64,000 nt of DNA from Desulfatibacillum sp. (GTDB lineage: Bacteria > Desulfobacterota > Desulfobacteria > Desulfobacterales > Desulfatibacillaceae): NCBI GenBank assembly GCA_016342355.1, contig JAEINP010000020.1:18975-82974 (forward strand). The letters are read 5' to 3'. The translations under genes were made by a program, and so were the position numbers. Positions 8,284 through 17,085 of this stretch are shown piece by piece. The stretch's first letter is position 1. Each line of letters begins with the position of its first letter. A model generated the notes under the pieces. It saw nothing but the letters and a program-made list of their open reading frames with translations, had not been told where the DNA came from and made no database searches.

Positions 8284-10074
8284 ATGAATTTGAGTCCTAT
8301 TCCGGAACCCTTCCGTCTTTTGATTATTGACGACAATTCAGACATCCACAACGATTTCAAGACCATTTTGAACCATGACAGGGAAAACAACCCCACTTTA
8401 GATGCCATGGAAGAGGAACTGTTTGGAGAAAACCGGAATGTTCCTGTCCATGATCATCATTATGATTTGGATTTCGCACTGCAAGGCCAGGAAGGATTTG
8501 AAAAAGTTAAGGCAGCCCTTGATGAAGGTCGCCCTTATGCCGTGGCTTTTGTGGACATGCGCATGCCGCCCGGTTGGGATGGCCTTAAAACCATTAAAAA
8601 TATCTGGAGCGTGGACCCCCATATCCAGGTCATCATTTGCTCGGCATATTCGGATTACTCATGGCAGGAAATCCGGCAACACCTGGGACATACAGAAAGC
8701 CTTTTAATCCTGAAAAAACCCTTTGACGCCGCCGAAGTGGCCCAATTGTCCAGCGCCTTGGCCCAAAAGTGGAAATTAGCCAGACAGGCAACCATGAAAA
8801 CAGCGGAACTGGAAGAAATGGTAAAAGGGCGTACTGAAGAACTGGCGCAGGCCAATTATGCCCTAAAACACGAGATAAATGAACGCAAGAGCGTTGAAAC
8901 CGCCTTACGCCATGCCCAGAAAATGGAAGCCATCGGCACCCTGGCCGGAGGCATAGCCCACGATTTCAACAACATCCTGTTCGGGGCCATGGGTTTTGCG
9001 GAAATCGCCATGGAGGACGCTCAACCAGACTCCCGGATTCATAAAAGCCTCAAACAAATCATCAATGCCCACAAGCGCGCTGCAAGGCTTGTGGACCAGA
9101 TTCTTTCCTTCAGCCGCCAGACAGAACACGAGCCCCAGGTCATTCACATTCATCCGGTCATTAAGGAAGCCATGGGGTTGTTGCGCAGTTCCATCCCCTC
9201 CACCATTGAAATCCGAAAGGAAATCGACGTCCGTTGCGGGACTGTCATGGCTGATCCCACCCGAATTTACCAGATTATCATGAACCTCTGCACCAATGCT
9301 TCCCAGGCAATGATGGATAAAGGCGGATTGCTGGAAGTCCGGCTGCAGGAAGTGGCGTTGGACCGTTCAAAAGCTGAATTGCTGCAAATTCCCAAAGGAA
9401 AATATGCCTGTTTGTCAGTGCGTGATGACGGGGTTGGTATGGACATGGAAACCCAAAATCGTGTTTTTGAGCCCTATTTTACTACCAAATTGAATGGACA
9501 TGGGAATGGATTGGGTCTGGCGACCGTTTACGGAATAGTCAAAAATCACCATGGGGCCATCCACGTTAAAAGTCAAAGGGATAATGGTTCGGAATTCGAG
9601 GTATATTTTCCCATAGTAAACGACAAGCCAAAGGTGAACCTGGAGGACTTGGTGATACCGGCGCCTGCTACGGGCAACAAACACATTCTCATTGTGGACG
9701 ATGAAGAACCGATCACATTGATGGAAGAGGCCACCCTTGTCCATTGGGGCTATCAGGTGACCTCAACAAACGACAGCCTGGAAGCCCTGAGAATCTTCAT
9801 GGGCAGCCCGCACACATACGATGCGGTGGTCACGGACCAGACCATGCCCAACATGACAGGAATCGACCTGGCCAGAGAAATGCTCAAAATCAGACCGGAT
9901 CTTCCCATAATCCTGGTGACCGGCTACTCCGTGGACATCACCCGGCAAAAGGCTCCTGACCTGGGACTTGCCGCCTATCTGGAAAAACCCGTGCAAACGC
10001 ACATTCTGGCCCAGGCCGTGGACCAGGCGGTATCTCGCCGTGATGCAACTGTAACCAGGGGGTTTGCAGCCTGA
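8284..10074 (+). CDS. Hybrid histidine kinase, REC-HisKA-HATPase-REC
   Basis: A 596-residue cytoplasmic signalling protein. It has an N-terminal receiver domain with phospho-acceptor Asp91 (FVDMRMPP), a short coiled coil (about 165-200), a HisKA domain with His226 in [11 protein letters not shown], an ATPase domain with N box [17 protein letters not shown] and GHGNGLGLA, and a C-terminal receiver with Asp518 (VVTDQTMPN). There is no transmembrane segment, so it probably receives its signal from another kinase via the first receiver. The ATG at 8284 has GAGG at 8276-8279; an in-frame ATG at 8266 lacks a ribosome site. No cognate output regulator is adjacent. Confidence 0.85.
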   Translation: MNLSPIPEPFRLLIIDDNSDIHNDFKTILNHDRENNPTLDAMEEELFGENRNVPVHDHHYDLDFALQGQEGFEKVKAALDEGRPYAVAFVDMRMPPGWDGLKTIKNIWSVDPHIQVIICSAYSDYSWQEIRQHLGHTESLLILKKPFDAAEVAQLSSALAQKWKLARQATMKTAELEEMVKGRTEELAQANYALKHEINERKSVETALRHAQKMEAIGTLAGGIAHDFNNILFGAMGFAEIAMEDAQPDSRIHKSLKQIINAHKRAARLVDQILSFSRQTEHEPQVIHIHPVIKEAMGLLRSSIPSTIEIRKEIDVRCGTVMADPTRIYQIIMNLCTNASQAMMDKGGLLEVRLQEVALDRSKAELLQIPKGKYACLSVRDDGVGMDMETQNRVFEPYFTTKLNGHGNGLGLATVYGIVKNHHGAIHVKSQRDNGSEFEVYFPIVNDKPKVNLEDLVIPAPATGNKHILIVDDEEPITLMEEATLVHWGYQVTSTNDSLEALRIFMGSPHTYDAVVTDQTMPNMTGIDLAREMLKIRPDLPIILVTGYSVDITRQKAPDLGLAAYLEKPVQTHILAQAVDQAVSRRDATVTRGFAA

Positions 10075-10113
10075 AACCTGCCAATCGCCGCGGTGCTGTC
10101 CGAATTTCCTGCC

Positions 10114-10281
10114 CTATAACCTATCGCACGGGATGGAGGCCAACAGATCTTCCAGGTCGTCATCCAGCAGTTCACTTAGTTTTTCAAGATTGAATTGAGT
10201 TTTGCAGGACCTGCAAAAGAATTTGACCTCGCGTCAGGAGCGGTTGAGGTACAACCGCCCCCCACATTCAGGGCATTTCAT
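10114..10281 (-). CDS. Candidate selenoprotein: small dual-CXXC protein with in-frame TGA
   Basis: Reading through TGA at 10234-10236 (codon 16) gives a coherent 55-residue protein. It opens MKCPECGGRLYLNRS, then Sec, then REVKFFCRSCKTQFNLEKLS, and ends with an acidic segment finishing SIPCDRL before TAG at 10114-10116. Two CXXC pairs (residues 3-6 and 23-26) resemble a rubredoxin/zinc-ribbon knuckle. A perfect 8-bp hairpin with loop GUC begins 15 bases after the TGA, as expected for a bacterial SECIS element. I recall a small dual-CXXC (seleno)protein family from Desulfobacterota that matches this layout; that is memory, not a search. A nonsense mutation in an ordinary zinc-ribbon gene is the alternative. 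It lies downstream of the glycosyltransferase gene on the same strand. Confidence 0.68.
10200..10218 (-). promoter_or_regulatory. Putative bacterial SECIS hairpin
   Basis: On the minus strand the sequence UUUUGCAG GUC CUGCAAAA forms a perfect 8-bp stem with a three-base loop starting in G. The loop begins 23 bases after the TGA codon, within the 16-37 base window known for bSECIS elements. The core GCAGGUC closely resembles the apical part of the E. coli fdhF SECIS. An outer AAUU/AAUU pairing could extend the stem. Confidence 0.62.
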
Positions 10282-10458
10282 TCCATTCCCCACAGGGTTT
10301 CTTATGGAGCTTCGCAGGGAAAATATGGATTGTGACATCGTGTAATCCCATTCAAAAAAAAGGCGGAAAATCCCGCTCTTGTTGACCTGAAAGAACCACC
10401 TCATGCTCACGCGAGATGCAAGTAGCAGCAGCAAACATGCCTTAGAACGGGGGCAATG

Positions 10459-11430
10459 TCAACAGACCGCGATTGGTAAATGAACGCCCAAATCCTCCAA
10501 AGCCTTCAAGACCGCCCCGGGGCTTGTGTTTTGCAAACAAAGGACATTTTCGCAATTTTCCGACAGAGTTTCAAAGCAGGGATCACAGGTTAGGGAGGGC
10601 TGCAAAACACAGGCGCGGGACCCTACAGGACGCCACCGGGCCGGATCGGACGGACCAAAGATCGCCACCGTGGGCGCGCCCAACATGGCTGCTAAGTGGG
10701 TGGCGCCGGAATCATTGCCAACATATGCCCTGCTATCCAGCAAACAGGCCTTCAACTCAAGAACAGACTCCGGTTGTTTTAAAACAGCATCCTGCAGTAA
10801 TTCTCTTAAGGGAATTTCAAGTGCATGGTCGTCCGGTCCCAGGACAAATTTTCCGGGAATTCCCTTGCTTTCCAGGGCAAAGTACAAATCAGCAAAATGG
10901 TTCAGTGACCAGTTTTTCCTCGGGCTGCCTGATCCGGGATGGATCAACACGGGTGAGTCAGGTTTTCGGGTATGGAGGGAGTGTAGGTCAAAAACATTTG
11001 GCAGCGCATTGTGTTGTTTCAGGCATGAATATTTTACCATACCCGCCTTATGGAGATGGCCAAGGATATGATCCAGGACATGGATTGTTTCGCCCGCCAA
11101 GGGTCTGGGGAGGATCTGAACGGCTTTTGTAGCCAGGGCATCAACAGATTGGAACAGGTCCTTTGAGAACGAAAAAACCAGGACCACGTCATGAGATTGA
11201 ATTTGATCCTTCACCCAAGGGGAGGGATCAACCCCATAGAGAGAAGCCATTTCCGGCGACTGGACAGAATAGGCGGATTGGGCCAAGCCCAGGTCCATGG
11301 CCAAAGCGCCCAAACCAGGGGCGCAAACCAAGCTCAGCAGACAGCTTGTGTGGTCCGCCACCGCCTTCAGGCCCCACAGGGCCATGATTCCGTCCCCCAG
11401 GGCGCCCTGAATAATGGCAAAGACCTTCAC
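10459..11430 (-). CDS. Glycosyltransferase family 9 (heptosyltransferase-like)
   Basis: A 323-residue protein with the GT9 signature: N-terminal IIQGALGDGIMALWGL, a central LIHPGSGSPRKNW donor-binding motif, and YVGNDSGATHLAAMLGAPTVAIFGPSDP in the C-terminal Rossmann fold. Family members transfer ADP-heptose or related sugars to the LPS core on the inner face of the cytoplasmic membrane. It is the last clear gene of a minus-strand run starting at cooC, 31 bases after the sirtuin gene. The acceptor sugar is unknown. The C-terminus is Cys-rich compared with most homologues. Confidence 0.85.
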   Translation of the reverse strand: MKVFAIIQGALGDGIMALWGLKAVADHTSCLLSLVCAPGLGALAMDLGLAQSAYSVQSPEMASLYGVDPSPWVKDQIQSHDVVLVFSFSKDLFQSVDALATKAVQILPRPLAGETIHVLDHILGHLHKAGMVKYSCLKQHNALPNVFDLHSLHTRKPDSPVLIHPGSGSPRKNWSLNHFADLYFALESKGIPGKFVLGPDDHALEIPLRELLQDAVLKQPESVLELKACLLDSRAYVGNDSGATHLAAMLGAPTVAIFGPSDPARWRPVGSRACVLQPSLTCDPCFETLSENCENVLCLQNTSPGAVLKALEDLGVHLPIAVC

Positions 11431-11461
11431 GCCGCCTGCTCCCGCATTAGCACACTGGGTT

Positions 11462-12202
11462 TCACAGGCCCATTTCCGCCAGGATGCGGTTCATTGTCAT
11501 CCCTGCCCCGCCAAACAAGGAGTAGTCCGCCACCCGGCCCGTAAGGGGGGTACGCTCCATGTTGATCTCCACCACAACGGCTCCGCTGGATTTGGCAATG
11601 CGGGCCATACTGGCTGCGGGTTCCACAACGGCGGAGGTGCCTGCCACCAGCATGAGGTCACATTGCTCGGAAAGATCCCGGGAACGCCACAGGGCGTCTG
11701 TAGGGATCATCTCGCCAAAGAACACGCAGTCAGGCCTCAGCATTCCACCGCAGGAGCACCTGGGGGGAATAACTTCCAGGGATACCTCGCTGGTGGGTAT
11801 GCTCTTGTTGCATTCCATGCAGCGCTGCATGGCGAATGTTCCGTGGAATTCGATGACATCCTTGCTGCCGGCTGCCTGATGAAGCCCGTCCACATTCTGG
11901 GTGATGATGGAGCTCAGGTTGCCGGTTTCCTCCAGCTTCGCCATGCCTTTATGTAAATCATTGGGCTTGGCTTTGTCTATGATGCCTTTCATTTCAGCCA
12001 CCAGGATTCTCCATACCTTTTCCGGGTTGGCCAAAAAGGAATCAATATGGGCTATTTCCATGGGATCGAACTTTTCCCACAGGCCGCCCTTGCCCCGAAA
12101 CGGAGGAATACCGCTTTCCACGGACACTCCGGCACCGGTCAGGGCCACCACGCTCCGGGCGTTTTTAATATCCCGGGCCGCCTTTTGAATCATTTCGTCC
12201 AT
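11462..12202 (-). CDS. Sir2-family NAD-dependent protein deacylase
   Basis: A 246-residue sirtuin. GAGVSVESGIPPFRG (23-37) binds NAD, TQNVDGLH (101-108) and catalytic His120 in EFHG are intact, and structural zinc cysteines are at 128, 131, 149 and 151; the second pair is CxC rather than CxxC, a variant seen in some sirtuins. It removes acyl groups from lysine, consuming NAD. It is placed three bases after the adenosine-specific kinase gene, indicating co-translation. The targets are not indicated by the sequence. Confidence 0.9.
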   Translation of the reverse strand: MDEMIQKAARDIKNARSVVALTGAGVSVESGIPPFRGKGGLWEKFDPMEIAHIDSFLANPEKVWRILVAEMKGIIDKAKPNDLHKGMAKLEETGNLSSIITQNVDGLHQAAGSKDVIEFHGTFAMQRCMECNKSIPTSEVSLEVIPPRCSCGGMLRPDCVFFGEMIPTDALWRSRDLSEQCDLMLVAGTSAVVEPAASMARIAKSSGAVVVEINMERTPLTGRVADYSLFGGAGMTMNRILAEMGL

Positions 12203-12205
12203 GGG

Positions 12206-12688
12206 TTACCTTTTATATGCGATTTTTTGCAAAAGATCCTTGCGTGCGGCCTTGTTTTCATCGTTTTCCACGCCCTTGGGAGCAAACCCGTCTATCACAC
12301 CCATTATGCCGGCCCCCTGCTCGCTCACAGCCACAATCACCTCCACCGGGTTGGCGGTGGCGCAATAAATGCTGCACACCTCCTGACAGCACTTGACGGC
12401 ATTGAGCACGTTGATGGGGTAAGCCTTTTTCATGAGCAAATAAAAAGTATGGCCAGCCCCCACCGCCAGGGCGTTTTTAACGGCAGCCTCAATGAGTTCC
12501 TGGTCATTTCCATCGGTGCGCACAAGGCATTCCATGGAGGCTTCGCAAAAAGCCAAGCCAAAGTCCACGCCGGGCACCGAACCCACCATGACTTCGTAGA
12601 GGTCTTCAACGGTTTTGATGAAGTGGGACTGACCCACAATGATATTGGCTTCTGCCGGGATTTCCAGACGCACGGATTTCAATTCCAT
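12206..12688 (-). CDS. Adenosine-specific kinase family protein
   Basis: A 160-residue protein matching in length and motifs the small archaeal/bacterial family typified by the Pyrobaculum adenosine-specific kinase: N-terminal ELKSVRLEIP, GQSHFIKTVEDLYE, CEASMECLVRTDGND, CCQEVCSIYCATANPVEV and GAGIMGVIDG. The family is ascribed adenosine or nucleoside phosphorylation, though the biological role in bacteria is poorly known. It sits directly upstream of the sirtuin and downstream of the MBL hydrolase. Assignment rests on recognition of the conserved motifs. Confidence 0.8.
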   Translation of the reverse strand: MELKSVRLEIPAEANIIVGQSHFIKTVEDLYEVMVGSVPGVDFGLAFCEASMECLVRTDGNDQELIEAAVKNALAVGAGHTFYLLMKKAYPINVLNAVKCCQEVCSIYCATANPVEVIVAVSEQGAGIMGVIDGFAPKGVENDENKAARKDLLQKIAYKR

Positions 12689-12742
12689 AAGGAATCTCCT
12701 TGTGGTTATGGTTATTTTTTAAGTCTGATTCGGACAGGTTGA

Positions 12743-13582
12743 TTATAACTCGAAAACCTGGTCACAGGCAACCGCTGAAACCTGGGTATCCGACCCTTGC
12801 TGTGTCAGGATGTTCCGGCAATCTTCCACCACTCGGTCCATATCCTGGTCAAACCGATCCTGATTAAGGTGAAAAAGGCCCAACTCCTTAACTCCCGCCA
12901 AGGTAGCCAGTTCCACAACTCTGGGATAAACGGAATGCCCCCACCCTCGGGTTAGCTCATATTCCTTGGGAGTGAATTCGGCATCGTGGATGAGCAGGTC
13001 AACCCCCCTGGAGAACTCCAAATAATCCTCAAATGTTTTGGCGTTGTTATGGGGATAGCCCAGTTCGTTGTCGGTTAAAAAAACAAAGGACTTGCCGTCC
13101 TCTTCGAACTTGTAGCCGGAGCCCCCGTTAGGATGGGTAATGGGAATGGGGGTAATGGTAATGGTGTCGATGTCAAAACTCATGGGGCATACGGGCATGT
13201 ACTCCACATTGGCCATGATGGCGGTGGGGCGGATAGGAAAATTTGGCGGCGCCATAACCCGGGAGATGAGTTTTTCCACATACTGTTTGGCGAAAGGACA
13301 ACCTTGCATGCGGATGTTGGCCGCATTTTTATACAGAGGCTTGAAAAAGGGAAAGCCCATAAGGTGATCCCAGTGGGCGTGGGTGAAGATAAAATCGTAC
13401 TCAAAGCAATTTTCTTCCATAAGCTGGTTGCCAAGGCGGCGGATTCCCGTGCCTGCATCCACAATGATCACATGCCCGTTCTTGCTCCGGATTTCCATGC
13501 ACGTGGTATCGCCACCGTATTTCAAATAATCTTTACCGGAAACCGGGATGGACCCTCTCGAACCCCAACACTTGATGAACAT
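12743..13582 (-). CDS. MBL-fold metallo-hydrolase (PhnP/RNase Z-like)
   Basis: A 279-residue metallo-beta-lactamase-fold protein. It has an N-terminal KCWGSRGSIPV, VDAGTGIRRLG, the metal motif THAHWDHLMG, a later H (PITHPNGG), FLTDNE and LLIHDAEF carrying the remaining ligands, and HSVYPRVVELA. The pattern fits the cyclic-phosphate phosphodiesterase / RNase Z branch. It probably hydrolyses a phosphodiester, but the substrate is unknown. It lies 51 bases after prmA in the same orientation. Confidence 0.82.
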   Translation of the reverse strand: MFIKCWGSRGSIPVSGKDYLKYGGDTTCMEIRSKNGHVIIVDAGTGIRRLGNQLMEENCFEYDFIFTHAHWDHLMGFPFFKPLYKNAANIRMQGCPFAKQYVEKLISRVMAPPNFPIRPTAIMANVEYMPVCPMSFDIDTITITPIPITHPNGGSGYKFEEDGKSFVFLTDNELGYPHNNAKTFEDYLEFSRGVDLLIHDAEFTPKEYELTRGWGHSVYPRVVELATLAGVKELGLFHLNQDRFDQDMDRVVEDCRNILTQQGSDTQVSAVACDQVFEL

Positions 13583-13633
13583 GGCAACTTCCTCTCATGG
13601 AAAACGCCCTTAGGTTCCGGGCCCGGGGAGACA

Positions 13634-14458
13634 TCATCCGTTCTGTCCTGCGCCCATTATGGTGAACCAGGTATTTTCCTGTTCCCACTCCTTATGGACT
13701 GCGGCTCCCAATCTTATGATTTTTTCTTTGATATCCCGGATCTCAGAGCGTAGGAGTCCGGACAAAATGAACTGCTTTCCACGCAAAAACGAGGGGTTGG
13801 ACACCATATCCTTCATGACCGCATAATGAATATTGGCCACCACCAGATCAGCCGGTTCCAATAGATAATCCAGGGCGCTGCCGCGGACAGCCTGAATTGC
13901 ATTTCCCATGTCATTTAACTCCACATTGCGGGCTGTGGTTTTGGCAGCCAATGGGTTGAGGTCAACGGCAACCACTTCCTGAGCCCCAAGTGCCACGGCG
14001 GCCAAAGCCAAAAGCCCGGTTCCCGTGCCGAGATCCAGAACACGCCGGGGTTTTACTTCCCCATAGAGCAATTCCAGGGCCAGCATGCAATCCCGAGTGG
14101 TGGGATGGGTGCCTGTGCCAAAAACCACTCCCGGGTCCATCCAAAGCCTGGTTTTACCGGGCGGAACCTCATGGCCCATCCAGGGCGCGCACACGGAGAA
14201 TCTGCCAATATCCAGAATCTGATCATAATCCTGCTGCCACTGGGTATAAGGCATGCTGTAGTCATCCAGTAAAACCAATCCCGGATTTTGGCTTACAAGG
14301 TCAAAGACCGCCTTCCGGGCGGGCTGGGAGAAAAACAGGAAGCTGGTTCCATCTTCCTCCCAGTTGCCCAAAAAATCATCCCCCAGCCTGTGTTCCCACC
14401 GGGGGTCCAGGCAGCCCTGGATATAATAGATAAAAAGATCGCGATAGGGGCATTCCAA
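13634..14458 (-). CDS. prmA: Ribosomal protein L11 methyltransferase-like enzyme
   Basis: A 274-residue SAM-dependent methyltransferase. The signature DPGVVFGTGTHPTTRDCMLAL precedes the SAM-binding loop LDLGTGTGLLALAA and the catalytic region VVANIHYAVMKDM. In PrmA the last motif is usually N-I-L, here N-I-H, so a close relative acting on another protein is possible. Known PrmA trimethylates L11. It starts 12 bases after cooC ends, suggesting one transcript. Confidence 0.78.
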   Translation of the reverse strand: MECPYRDLFIYYIQGCLDPRWEHRLGDDFLGNWEEDGTSFLFFSQPARKAVFDLVSQNPGLVLLDDYSMPYTQWQQDYDQILDIGRFSVCAPWMGHEVPPGKTRLWMDPGVVFGTGTHPTTRDCMLALELLYGEVKPRRVLDLGTGTGLLALAAVALGAQEVVAVDLNPLAAKTTARNVELNDMGNAIQAVRGSALDYLLEPADLVVANIHYAVMKDMVSNPSFLRGKQFILSGLLRSEIRDIKEKIIRLGAAVHKEWEQENTWFTIMGAGQNG

Positions 14459-14470
14459 GGGATGGTTTCC

Positions 14471-15223
14471 TTATTTTTCCACTATCTGATCAAATATGGC
14501 AAAGGCCGCCTGCTGTGACACGGAATCTTCCGGCAATTCTATCGTGGGTTGGCCATTCAGGTCAAATTCATATACCAGGGGATCTTCCGGCACCACACCT
14601 GCCAGGATCAGGCCTTCGTCCTCAATGACCTTGAGCAGGGTCTCGGAAGGTGCGCCCTTTGCCTGATTAAGAATAAGAAAACTCTTGCCCATGCCAATGC
14701 TCAGGTTCTGGGCCAGCTTGTTGATCCTGCCCGCAGCCTGGAGCCCGCGCCTGGACGGGTCGGACACAATGAGAAGAATGTCCACGTCCTTGGTGGTGAG
14801 GCGGCTGATGTGCTCCATGCCGGCTTCATTGTCTATAACCAGGTAATTGTAATTTTCGGCCAGGCGCTCCAGGAAACGGATCAACAGGGAGTTGGCGGCG
14901 CAATAACACCCGGACCCTTCGGGCTGACCCATGACAATGAGGTCGAAATTGTCGGACTCGGCAATCGCCTCTTCCATTTTCATTTCAATAAAAAGGTCTT
15001 TGGTCATGCCCTGGGGCACGTCGCCTTTTTTCATTTTTTCCCGGGCGCCGCCCAAAGTCTCTTCCACTTCCAGGCCCAGGACTTCGTTGAAGTTGGCGTT
15101 GGAGTCGGCGTCTACGGCCAGGATAGGCTTCTTGCCTTTGCTAATCATGTATTTTACCAGCATGCCTGCGATGGTGGTTTTACCAACGCCGCCTTTACCC
15201 GCAAGGGCTATGGAATATTTCAT
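14471..15223 (-). CDS. cooC: CooC-type nickel-insertion ATPase
   Basis: A 250-residue MinD/ParA-class P-loop ATPase. The deviant Walker A motif GKGGVGKTT is at residues 9-17, DADSNAN is at 38-44, and a CxC pair at Cys106/Cys108 (GSGCYCAANS) is the feature by which CooC proteins bind nickel as dimers. The family supplies nickel to carbon monoxide dehydrogenase / acetyl-CoA synthase. No CODH gene is in the window, so the target is presumably encoded elsewhere. It is the first gene of the minus-strand run and is divergent from thiC. Confidence 0.85.
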   Translation of the reverse strand: MKYSIALAGKGGVGKTTIAGMLVKYMISKGKKPILAVDADSNANFNEVLGLEVEETLGGAREKMKKGDVPQGMTKDLFIEMKMEEAIAESDNFDLIVMGQPEGSGCYCAANSLLIRFLERLAENYNYLVIDNEAGMEHISRLTTKDVDILLIVSDPSRRGLQAAGRINKLAQNLSIGMGKSFLILNQAKGAPSETLLKVIEDEGLILAGVVPEDPLVYEFDLNGQPTIELPEDSVSQQAAFAIFDQIVEK

Positions 15224-15381
15224 GTTACAGTTCGCTTCCTTTCCCTAAAAAAGTCCAAAATAAAAAAAATCCGGCGCTTCTTGGCCGGTTATTGATGAAA
15301 AAGCCAATACTACGCGTGATTATTTGAAAATAGGTCACAGGGTCTGATCCGTCAAGAAACTTTTAATCCTGCAACATTTCC

Positions 15382-15410
15382 TTGACAAGCATCGGCAGGG
15401 TTTCTAAACT
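15382..15410 (+). promoter_or_regulatory. Sigma70-type promoter for thiC
   Basis: TTGACA at 15382-15387 and TAAACT at 15405-15410 are separated by 17 bases. Predicted transcription would start near 15417, just at the 5' edge of the TPP aptamer. Confidence 0.65.
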
Positions 15411-15418
15411 GACCCAGA

Positions 15419-15501
15419 CTCATTAGGGGTGTTCCTTGACTGAGAGCCCTTGCGGCAACCCTTAAGACCTGAACAGGGTAATTCCTGCGTAGGGAAATGA
15501 G
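15419..15501 (+). promoter_or_regulatory. TPP riboswitch (THI element)
   Basis: The aptamer has the conserved elements in order: closing stem CTCATT/AATGAG, AGGGGTG, the CTGAGAG core, CAACCCTTAAGACCTGAACAG, and GCGTAGGGA. It lies between the promoter and an intrinsic terminator in front of thiC, so thiamine pyrophosphate binding should repress thiC by premature termination. Confidence 0.93.
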
Positions 15502-15527
15502 CCAGAGGTTATTTGTTTATTACCCCT

Positions 15528-15569
15528 GCCGTTTCCTGATTTTTTTGGGAAACGGCTTTTTTATTTTTT
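15528..15569 (+). terminator. Riboswitch-controlled intrinsic terminator
   Basis: GCCGTTTCC (15528-15536) pairs with GGAAACGGC (15548-15556), followed by TTTTTTATTTTTT. It is the expression platform of the TPP riboswitch; an upstream competing pairing with the aptamer 3' side was not worked out. Confidence 0.85.
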
Positions 15570-15582
15570 GGAGGCAGTGACC

Positions 15583-16872
15583 ATGACACAACTTATTTGG
15601 GCCCGTGAAGGCCGTATTACAGAGGCCATGCGCCAGGTGGCGGAAGCAGAAGGCTACACCCCCGAGGAAATCCGGGCTAAAATCGCCGCCGGAGTGGCCA
15701 TCATTCCCATCAACAAAGGCCGCAGTTTTCCGGCTCGCGGCATTGGCGAAGGTCTGAAGACCAAAGTCAACGCCAATATCGGCACCTCTCCCAGCCACTT
15801 CAACCTGGAGGAAGAACTGGAAAAGTTGCAGGTGGCAGTAAAAGCCGGGGCAGATGCGGTCATGGACCTCTCCACAGGCGGAGACCTGGAAAAGGTTCTC
15901 AAAACCGTGTTGGAGAATTCCCCCATCCCTGTTGGAACCGTGCCCGTATACCGGGTGATCGGCGAACTGCTGTGCCAGGGCAAAGGCACGGCCGACATGA
16001 CCGCCGACGCTCTGTTTGAGGAAATCGAAAACCAGGCGAAAATGGGCGTGGACTTTGTCACGGTCCATTGCGGAGTAATCCGGTCCACGGTCAAAACACT
16101 GGCGGGTTGCGAACGGGTTATGGGCATGGTTTCCCGGGGCGGGGCCATCATGGCCGAATGGATGGCCATTCATAAGCAGGAAAACCCCCTGTACGAACAA
16201 TTCGATCGGCTCTTGGGCATCTGCGTGGAATATGACCTCACACTGTCCCTGGGTGACGGCCTGCGTCCCGGCGCAATCCATGATGCGGAAGACCGGGCTC
16301 AACTGAGTGAAATGATGATCCTGGGCGAACTGGCGAAAAGAGCCCGCAAGGCCGGAGTCCAAGTGATGATAGAAGGCCCGGGCCATGTGCCCCTCCACCG
16401 CATCGCCGGAGATGTCAAAACCCAAAAACGCCTGTGCGACGGGGCGCCTTACTACGTGCTTGGCCCGCTGCCCACGGACGTGGCCCCAGGCTACGACCAC
16501 TTGGTGAGCGCCATTGGCGGAGCCATTGCGGCCGCCAGCGGAGTGGATTTCCTGTGCTATGTGACCCCGGCCGAACATTTGCACCTGCCCAGCATCGAGG
16601 ACGTGCATACTGGCGTCATCGCCTCACGCATTGCCGCCCACATTGGCGATCTGGAAAAAAACCTCCCCGGAGCCCATGACTGGGATCTTGCCATGTCCCA
16701 AGCCCGCCGGGACTTCAAATGGGAGAAGATGTTCGAACTGGCCATTGATCCCGACCTGGCCCGCAAACGCCGCCACCAGTCCGAAGACCATGAAAGGGAT
16801 GTGTGCACCATGTGCGGCGACATGTGCGCCCTCAAGTCCTACACACGGGCCACCGAAGCTGAAGACAAGTAA
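15583..16872 (+). CDS. thiC: Phosphomethylpyrimidine synthase ThiC
   Basis: A 429-residue radical-SAM enzyme converting aminoimidazole ribotide to hydroxymethylpyrimidine phosphate for thiamine synthesis. Conserved stretches include NANIGTSPSH, DLSTGGDL, SRGGAIMAEWM, LSLGDGLRPGAIHDA, MIEGPGHVPLHRI and the C-terminal cluster-binding CTMCGDMC. The cysteine spacing is CX2CX3C, and the protein is about 200 residues shorter than the E. coli form, as in the short ThiC of anaerobes and archaea. ATG 15583 follows GGAGG at 15570-15574. Controlled by the TPP riboswitch; it is the only thi gene here. Confidence 0.96.
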   Translation: MTQLIWAREGRITEAMRQVAEAEGYTPEEIRAKIAAGVAIIPINKGRSFPARGIGEGLKTKVNANIGTSPSHFNLEEELEKLQVAVKAGADAVMDLSTGGDLEKVLKTVLENSPIPVGTVPVYRVIGELLCQGKGTADMTADALFEEIENQAKMGVDFVTVHCGVIRSTVKTLAGCERVMGMVSRGGAIMAEWMAIHKQENPLYEQFDRLLGICVEYDLTLSLGDGLRPGAIHDAEDRAQLSEMMILGELAKRARKAGVQVMIEGPGHVPLHRIAGDVKTQKRLCDGAPYYVLGPLPTDVAPGYDHLVSAIGGAIAAASGVDFLCYVTPAEHLHLPSIEDVHTGVIASRIAAHIGDLEKNLPGAHDWDLAMSQARRDFKWEKMFELAIDPDLARKRRHQSEDHERDVCTMCGDMCALKSYTRATEAEDK

Positions 16873-16882
16873 TTCTTTTATT

Positions 16883-16913
16883 AAAGGCCCCGGACCTCCC
16901 GGTCCGGGGCTTT
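16883..16913. terminator. Terminator after thiC
   Basis: GCCCCGGACC (16887-16896) pairs perfectly with GGTCCGGGGC (16901-16910) around a TCCC loop. Flanking AAA and TTT make it potentially bidirectional. Confidence 0.8.
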
Positions 16914-17085
16914 CATATATAGCCGCCTTTTCGTAACTTTCAACCTCTTTTTGAATATTGAGATCGGTTAAGAATTTGACAGGAATTCTTTGCTGTGAGT
17001 AATATTCATTTCACCATAACTTCCGATGTTTTTCCTGATTTGTTTACGTTTTTTTAGGATTGCCTTGACCTACCGAGGTCTTCTT

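Noticed and set aside
11463..11956. Plus-strand frame of 180 codons beginning at 11414
   Set aside because: It is antisense to the sirtuin gene, whose catalytic motifs are intact on the minus strand.
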